This document shows positions 59,721 through 64,000 of a stretch of DNA of 64,000 nt, piece after piece; the stretch's first letter is position 1; every line of letters starts with the position of its first letter. The notes beneath the pieces were generated by a model, which saw only the letters and a list, made by a program, of their open reading frames with translations, was not told the DNA's origin and ran no database searches. The stretch lies in NCBI RefSeq assembly GCF_002019705.1, contig NZ_KV917377.1:2106565-2170564 (forward strand), written 5' to 3'. Made by a program: the position numbers and the translations under genes. Source of the DNA: Shouchella patagoniensis (GTDB lineage Bacteria > Bacillota > Bacilli > Bacillales > Bacillaceae_D).

Positions 59721-60893
59721 TTACTGTCTTTGTAAGACAATGGTTGATTCATTTTCCCCGTCTCGAACCACGTAGGCAAGTGTTGAGCCATCAGCACTTA
59801 CTGTAAAGCGATCCAAACGATCGTCCTCTGTGAGCTCTGGCGTATGAACGACCTCAGCCGTATCGCTTTCTAAATCAAAATAAACAAATTCATCCTCATA
59901 CGTAAACAGCATGACATTGCCGTCATTTAATGGGTACGTCGCAATCCCCTCACCGAGATTAATAGATTGGTCTGAGGTGATGTCGTATGCCCAGTGTGTC
60001 ATTCTTCTCGTGTCATCATCAAACATCGCATAAAGAACGTACTGGTCGTCTGCTGTTAGAATAGACGTTTTTGATTTTTCATTATTGGCAAAAAAGCCAA
60101 GCTCTGCACTATAAATAAATTCAGATTCATGACTCGCTAAATCAATTTTTAGAATACCCACATCAGCTAGAACCGCATACATCGTTGACTCGTCACTTGT
60201 GATTGACCCATGTGGATAAGAAGTCAATTCCTCAATGTCGACTTCAGCAGCAACCGTCTCAGTCAAGTCAATCTCTTCTATCTCACCATTATCTAGATGC
60301 CATGTGTAAAGCAAGACAACTTCTTCATTGTAATGGTCTTTGACACCTACATAGAACCGTGGATCTTCTGAATAATTTGATCCCATGACCGGTGGATACT
60401 CGTCCCAATCATTATCCATGATGAATTGATTGCTCTCCCCCGTCACTGGGTCTTGTTCAGTAATCCAATACCGTTCCTCTTCTGGTTTATCATAATCCGA
60501 TTCAGCAAAGAGGATTTTCCCACTTCGGGACAGCATCGGTTGGATGGCTGAGTGGCGATCAGGTAAATCAACTTCTTTTGTTTCACCATCAAACCAAACT
60601 TTCGATCCTTCAATTTGTGTGAACTCACCTGGCTGTTCCGCCCAAAGAACCGTATCACCTTCACCACTAATATAAAAAACAGGATCAGATACACGTCCAT
60701 CAACAGGGATAGTGGCAAATTCAGAGTACCCCCCGACAGCCGTTGTTCCACTTCCGTTCTCTTCATTTGTTTCACTTGTATTTGCTTCTTGACCACTTGT
60801 TTCGGTCGAATTTGAATTGTCGTTGTCCCCACCACAAGCACTTAGCATAATTAATAGCGAGACACTGGAAATAGATACAGTTAACTTTTTCAT
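59721..60893 (-). CDS. Lipoprotein, probable beta-propeller
   Basis: A 390-residue secreted lipoprotein: signal MKKLTVSISSVSLLIMLSAC (lipobox LSAC), an Asn/Ser/Thr/Glu linker (about 24-55), then repeated blade-like strands (GEGDTVLWAEQPGEF, SRSGKILFAESDYD, DDQYVLYAMFDDDTRR, SADGSTLAYVVRDGE), as in TolB/WD-like propellers. Function unknown. Confidence 0.75.
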   Translation of the reverse strand: MKKLTVSISSVSLLIMLSACGGDNDNSNSTETSGQEANTSETNEENGSGTTAVGGYSEFATIPVDGRVSDPVFYISGEGDTVLWAEQPGEFTQIEGSKVWFDGETKEVDLPDRHSAIQPMLSRSGKILFAESDYDKPEEERYWITEQDPVTGESNQFIMDNDWDEYPPVMGSNYSEDPRFYVGVKDHYNEEVVLLYTWHLDNGEIEEIDLTETVAAEVDIEELTSYPHGSITSDESTMYAVLADVGILKIDLASHESEFIYSAELGFFANNEKSKTSILTADDQYVLYAMFDDDTRRMTHWAYDITSDQSINLGEGIATYPLNDGNVMLFTYEDEFVYFDLESDTAEVVHTPELTEDDRLDRFTVSADGSTLAYVVRDGENESTIVLQRQ

Positions 60894-60983
60894 GAGTGCT
60901 CTCCTTCTAGAACTATTTTTTCAAACGCTTCACCGCGTTTTTTGGCGTATATGGATAAAATAATTTGTACGATTTTTATTTTT

Positions 60984-61736
60984 TTAAAAGAATAATCCTC
61001 CCATTAAACTGGAAAGAAGCCAGTCTGAACTAAGCGCTATAAAAATCAAAACGATCCCATAAATACCTAAAAGTCCGAAGTATGGCTCAATTTTCTTTGC
61101 GCTCTCACTGTAGGAGTAGAAAACCAAACCAGTGGAAAAAACAATTGAAATAAGTGCCAACGTCAGTAGGAAGTTAAAAATGAATCCTAGACCAATTAAC
61201 CCTGATAGAGTAGCACCTACGAGTAATGCCATTGTGATTGGCAAAACATTGGCAAAGCGCACAAATACTGCTTTAAAAGATTCATTCGTCTTATAACTCA
61301 TTTGGATACCAAGGTATAATGCCCCGGTAATAACCCCTAATAGAATCGCTAAATAAAGAAAGGCTGGAAAGAACGTATCCGAAAAACTCATTCGAAAAAA
61401 TGTACTTCCTCCCACACCCAATTGGGCATAAAGTGAGAGCCCAAAAAACAAAGCAACTAAAACAAGGGTAACGACGCTATAAAGCGGATTCGTAGCTCCT
61501 TTATGTAGTCCGTTTTTCGTAGGCTGTTTCATTTGACCCCATAAGGATTGAAGATAATGCTTTGAGGCATTTGTTGCCATTTCAATCGTTTTATTCGTTT
61601 GAGCTCCTGCTTCGGTTCCACCTTGAATAGAAGCTGATTGCTCCTGTTCCACACTTGCAGCAGCGACAATGACCCCACATTCCTTACATCTTTCATCATC
61701 TTGCTGAATGCTGGCGCCACATGATTGACACGTCAT
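60984..61736 (-). CDS. Zinc-ribbon membrane protein
   Basis: A 250-residue protein with an N-terminal zinc ribbon (MTCQSCGASIQQDDERCKECG), a 60-residue linker and about five or six membrane segments from residue 80 on. ATG 61736 has AAGGAGG 7 nt upstream; 61769 is rejected. Such zinc-ribbon proteins (YvbJ-like start) are of unknown function. Confidence 0.78.
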   Translation of the reverse strand: MTCQSCGASIQQDDERCKECGVIVAAASVEQEQSASIQGGTEAGAQTNKTIEMATNASKHYLQSLWGQMKQPTKNGLHKGATNPLYSVVTLVLVALFFGLSLYAQLGVGGSTFFRMSFSDTFFPAFLYLAILLGVITGALYLGIQMSYKTNESFKAVFVRFANVLPITMALLVGATLSGLIGLGFIFNFLLTLALISIVFSTGLVFYSYSESAKKIEPYFGLLGIYGIVLIFIALSSDWLLSSLMGGLFF

Positions 61737-61769
61737 TTTACATCCTCCTTCTTTTACCGTTATGTACAA

Positions 61770-62030
61770 ACACGCATCTCGTATTATGTATTAATGTGTA
61801 GTTATTTGTCAAAAGGAATGGTTGTAAACTTTTTATCTTTTTAATTTTATAAAAATAGTTATTTTTTTATCTTTTTTTAATAAACTTAAAATAAGCGTAT
61901 TTATATTGAAAGTACGTTGCTCAATTTAGGTTTCTTACTGATGAATCACGATAGCCGACCCGACAAAGATCTTATCTCCTCATTTGTTTTAGTTATTTTA
62001 AATAAAGGATGTATGTAGCTTAAAACCCGT
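61770..62030. other. AT-rich intergenic region
   Basis: Holds the presumed promoter of the zinc-ribbon gene; no gene or clear element identified. Confidence 0.4.
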
Positions 62031-62033
62031 CAC

Positions 62034-62092
62034 AAAAAAGCACCCCATTAGTCGTGTGTATGAGACAACGACAATGGCGGTGCTTTTTTATA
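62034..62092 (-). terminator. Terminator of the alpha/beta hydrolase gene
   Basis: Long imperfect hairpin: AAAAAGCACC pairs with GGTGCTTTTT, inner CATT/AATG and GTCGT/ACGAC. T runs on both ends. Confidence 0.8.
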
Positions 62093-62110
62093 GGCAGTGT
62101 CAGAGTAGAA

Positions 62111-62971
62111 TTAGTTTAAACGCTCTTTTAGGAAGTGTTTTATTAAGCTAGCGCTTATTTCCAGGTCTTCTTCCAACGGAAAGTGACCTGTATTCAATAA
62201 ATGCACTTCACAATCTTTAAGGTCGTCTTGGAAAGCTAGTGCTCCTTTAGGTCCAAAGAACATATCGTTTTTTCCCCAAGCTACCAATGTAGGAGGTTGA
62301 TACGTCCTAAAGTATTCTTGCCAGACTGGATATTGTTTCACATTATCTTGATAATCGTAATACAAGGCAAGCTGTATCTCGTCATTCCCTTCGCGATCCA
62401 ATACAAATTGATCCATCTTCCATGCATCTGGACTTATGAAATCAGGATTGCGCGTTCCATCTCTATATTGATGTTCCGTGAATTCGATCTTTAAAAGTAA
62501 TCGTAAGTTGTTCTTGTTTTCCTCAGTAGGATTCTCCCAATATGTGCGAATGGGATTCCAAGCAGCCATCAACCCCTCTTCATAGGCATTGCCATTCTGA
62601 GTGATAATGGCTTGAATTCGTTCAGGATGTAAAACCGCCAATCTAAATCCAATCGGAGCCCCATAATCATGGACATAGATACTGTACTTTTTCAGATTTA
62701 TTTTCTCTATGAACGTATTCATTAATTGTGCAAGGTTATTAAAACTGTATTCAAATTCTTCCATGCTTGGTTGATCACTATTGCCGAAACCAGGATAGTC
62801 AGGTGCGATCACATGATAATCATCCATCAGCTTTGGGATTAGATTTCGGTACATATGTGAAGAAGAAGGAAATCCGTGAAATAAAAGAATAGTAGGTTTT
62901 TTCCTATTACCAGCTTCCCTATAAAAGATCGTAATTTCTCCTATTTTCTCTGATTTGTATTGTATCATCAT
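62111..62971 (-). CDS. Alpha/beta hydrolase (haloalkane dehalogenase/epoxide hydrolase-like)
   Basis: A 286-residue hydrolase: oxyanion motif LLFHGFPSSSHMYRNL, PDYPGFGNSD, nucleophile elbow VHDYGAPIGFRLA (Asp nucleophile), cap region and catalytic His in LLNTGHFPLEED. An Asp nucleophile fits dehalogenases and epoxide hydrolases rather than esterases. GAGGTGA precedes the ATG. Divergent from the CGNR regulator, its likely controller. Confidence 0.88.
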   Translation of the reverse strand: MMIQYKSEKIGEITIFYREAGNRKKPTILLFHGFPSSSHMYRNLIPKLMDDYHVIAPDYPGFGNSDQPSMEEFEYSFNNLAQLMNTFIEKINLKKYSIYVHDYGAPIGFRLAVLHPERIQAIITQNGNAYEEGLMAAWNPIRTYWENPTEENKNNLRLLLKIEFTEHQYRDGTRNPDFISPDAWKMDQFVLDREGNDEIQLALYYDYQDNVKQYPVWQEYFRTYQPPTLVAWGKNDMFFGPKGALAFQDDLKDCEVHLLNTGHFPLEEDLEISASLIKHFLKERLN

Positions 62972-63045
62972 TTTTTCACCTCATTATTTTTTTGCAAGCA
63001 GTGTAACAAAAGAAAATTTTATGATAATTTATGAGTCACCCCTTA

Positions 63046-63134
63046 TATAACCATTAATATTTATTTTTAGCGGTTATAAAACAATCGTACCTCTATTTAC
63101 ATAACTTGTAAACAGTTATTTTAGTGGTTATAAT
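63046..63134. promoter_or_regulatory. Divergent promoter region with repeated GGTTATA boxes
   Basis: TATAACC (63046-63052) and GGTTATA (63072-63078) form an inverted repeat; the context AGYGGTTATAA recurs at 63123-63133. For the plus-strand gene TTGTAA (63106-63111), 17 bp and TATAAT (63129-63134) form the promoter. The repeats are candidate sites for the CGNR regulator. Confidence 0.5.
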
Positions 63135-63154
63135 GTAGTTGAGGTGAAATAGGA

Positions 63155-63724
63155 ATGGACAAATTAATACTTTCATTAGGTGGGACACCTTGGCTAAATT
63201 TAGTCAACACGACTTATACATCTGAGAAAAAAACGGTTGATATTCTAAACGACCATTCAACTGCACAAGCGTGGTTGAATGAGAATGGTTTCTTTCACAA
63301 AGAAGAACAACGTATAGGGAAAGAAATGATAGAAGATCTTAAATCCCTTCGAGAACGATGCAAGCAAGCATTGAAAGACTTAACGAATGATGGAAAGCTG
63401 TCCTCTACTTCAATAGAACGATTAAATCAACAAGTGAAAAACGTCCAAATTGGTCTAACGATCCAATCGGATAACGAGAAAACAATACTTCTTACTAAAG
63501 GAATAACACCTAAGGATGATCTACTATATAAAATAATTGAATCCATTTTTCACACAATCGAAACGGTGGCTGTTTCTCGTATTAGAAATTGCGAGCATCA
63601 AGAGTGTCAACTCTATTTCGTGGATACATCCAAATCAGGTAAAAGACGCTGGTGTAGTATGGAGCTATGTGGTAATCGCCAAAAAGCGGCTGAATTTTAC
63701 GCGAGGAAAAAAGAAATGAAATGA
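63155..63724 (+). CDS. CGNR zinc-finger (ABATE-domain) transcriptional regulator
   Basis: A 189-residue protein with an N-terminal ABATE ligand domain (LGGTPWLNLVNT, helical to about 125) and C-terminal CGNR zinc finger (RNCEHQECQLYFVDTSKSGKRRWCSMELCGNRQKAAEFYARKK). The Cys residues of the finger are all present. GAGGTGAAATAGGA precedes the ATG. Likely represses itself and the divergent hydrolase. Confidence 0.92.
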   Translation: MDKLILSLGGTPWLNLVNTTYTSEKKTVDILNDHSTAQAWLNENGFFHKEEQRIGKEMIEDLKSLRERCKQALKDLTNDGKLSSTSIERLNQQVKNVQIGLTIQSDNEKTILLTKGITPKDDLLYKIIESIFHTIETVAVSRIRNCEHQECQLYFVDTSKSGKRRWCSMELCGNRQKAAEFYARKKEMK

Positions 63725-63797
63725 AGAGCGGCGTATTCGTATGACAAATCCGGGAAGACTTGTCAAATAAAGACTATCTCAACACTAGAGAACGTCG

Positions 63798-64000
63798 GTG
63801 ACCAAAGAAGCGGCAAAAATGGTCTTGGCCGATGACAACTTCCAAACGATTGTTCATGCCGTGGAAGAAGGACGACGCGTCTACGACAACGTAAAGAAAA
63901 CAATTCTCTTTATCTTGCCAACAAACGGCGCAGGCGGCATCCTGATCATTGCCAGCATTTTCTTAGGAATGACAATGCCCCTGACTCCCGTTCAAATTCT
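63798..64000 (+). pseudogene. 5-prime truncated P-type cation ATPase, running off the right edge
   Basis: The frame [38 protein letters not shown], then [27 protein letters not shown], is the hinge and membrane segment 5 region of a PacL-type ATPase. An in-frame TAG lies four codons before the GTG at 63798, and the roughly 550 upstream residues are missing, so the gene is broken. The junction falls 73 nt after the CGNR gene. Confidence 0.75.

Noticed and set aside
60923-60945. AAACGC/GCGTTT hairpin with T run on the plus strand
   Set aside because: No plus-strand gene ends there; the orientation is wrong for the neighbouring minus-strand genes.

Overview
The window comes from a low-to-mid GC, endospore-forming member of the Bacillaceae. 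The evidence is strong AGGAGG ribosome binding sites, an ahpCF pair, a gerA-type germinant receptor operon, CotF-like coat proteins, RsbR/sigma-B type stress genes and a gvp cluster in the Bacillus (Priestia) megaterium gene order. No rRNA, tRNA, CRISPR array or complete insertion sequence was seen.

Layout. 1-2.7 kb: PepSY protein plus two-component pair (YkoGHI-like). 3.0-5.0 kb: GntR/YtrA-type repressor with an ABC exporter. 5.8-7.9 kb: ahpC-ahpF. 8.3-9.6 kb: D-glucuronyl C5-epimerase-like protein. 10.4-17.7 kb: a gas vesicle operon on the minus strand (P,Q,B,O/R,N,F,G,L,S,K,J,T,U) ending in a YflT/GSP17M-like stress protein. 18-33 kb: a stress and spore region holding an ATP-grasp protein, a YqjF-like protein, two CotF-like coat proteins, a YhfW-like oxidoreductase, KGG-repeat proteins (one intact, two decayed), two manganese catalases, a DUF3231 protein, permeases, an RsbR-type stressosome protein, a CYP152 peroxygenase, a YeaQ/GlsB membrane protein and an FMN reductase. 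33-45 kb: a chemoreceptor, pectate lyase, general-stress SDR, a gerA-type operon, CtaG with DUF2243, and a BCCT carrier.

About a dozen genes between 17.7 and 44 kb are preceded by GTTTWA-N13/14-GGGTAT-like boxes. The region therefore reads as a sigma-B regulon island, probably including the gas vesicle operon.

46.6-56.9 kb is the most interesting part: a minus-strand cluster that reads as a complete sulfoquinovose (plant sulfolipid sugar) catabolic operon. It encodes a GntR/HutC regulator, a DUF4867 protein, a Na+/solute symporter, a GH31 enzyme with every sulfonate-recognising residue of E. coli YihQ, an L-fucose-isomerase-like protein, a PfkA-type kinase, a class II aldolase and an aldehyde dehydrogenase. 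Isomerase, kinase, aldolase and dehydrogenase together make a sulfo-EMP2-type route: sulfoquinovose to sulfofructose, to sulfofructose-1-phosphate, to DHAP plus sulfolactaldehyde, to sulfolactate. The same AGGTA-NN-TACCT dyad sits at the main promoter and in front of the dehydrogenase gene, and a CcpA-type cre site overlaps the main promoter.

57-64 kb holds decayed gene fragments, a class I fructose-bisphosphate aldolase, a lipoprotein, a zinc-ribbon membrane protein, an alpha/beta hydrolase divergent from a CGNR zinc-finger regulator, and the truncated remnant of a P-type ATPase at the right edge.
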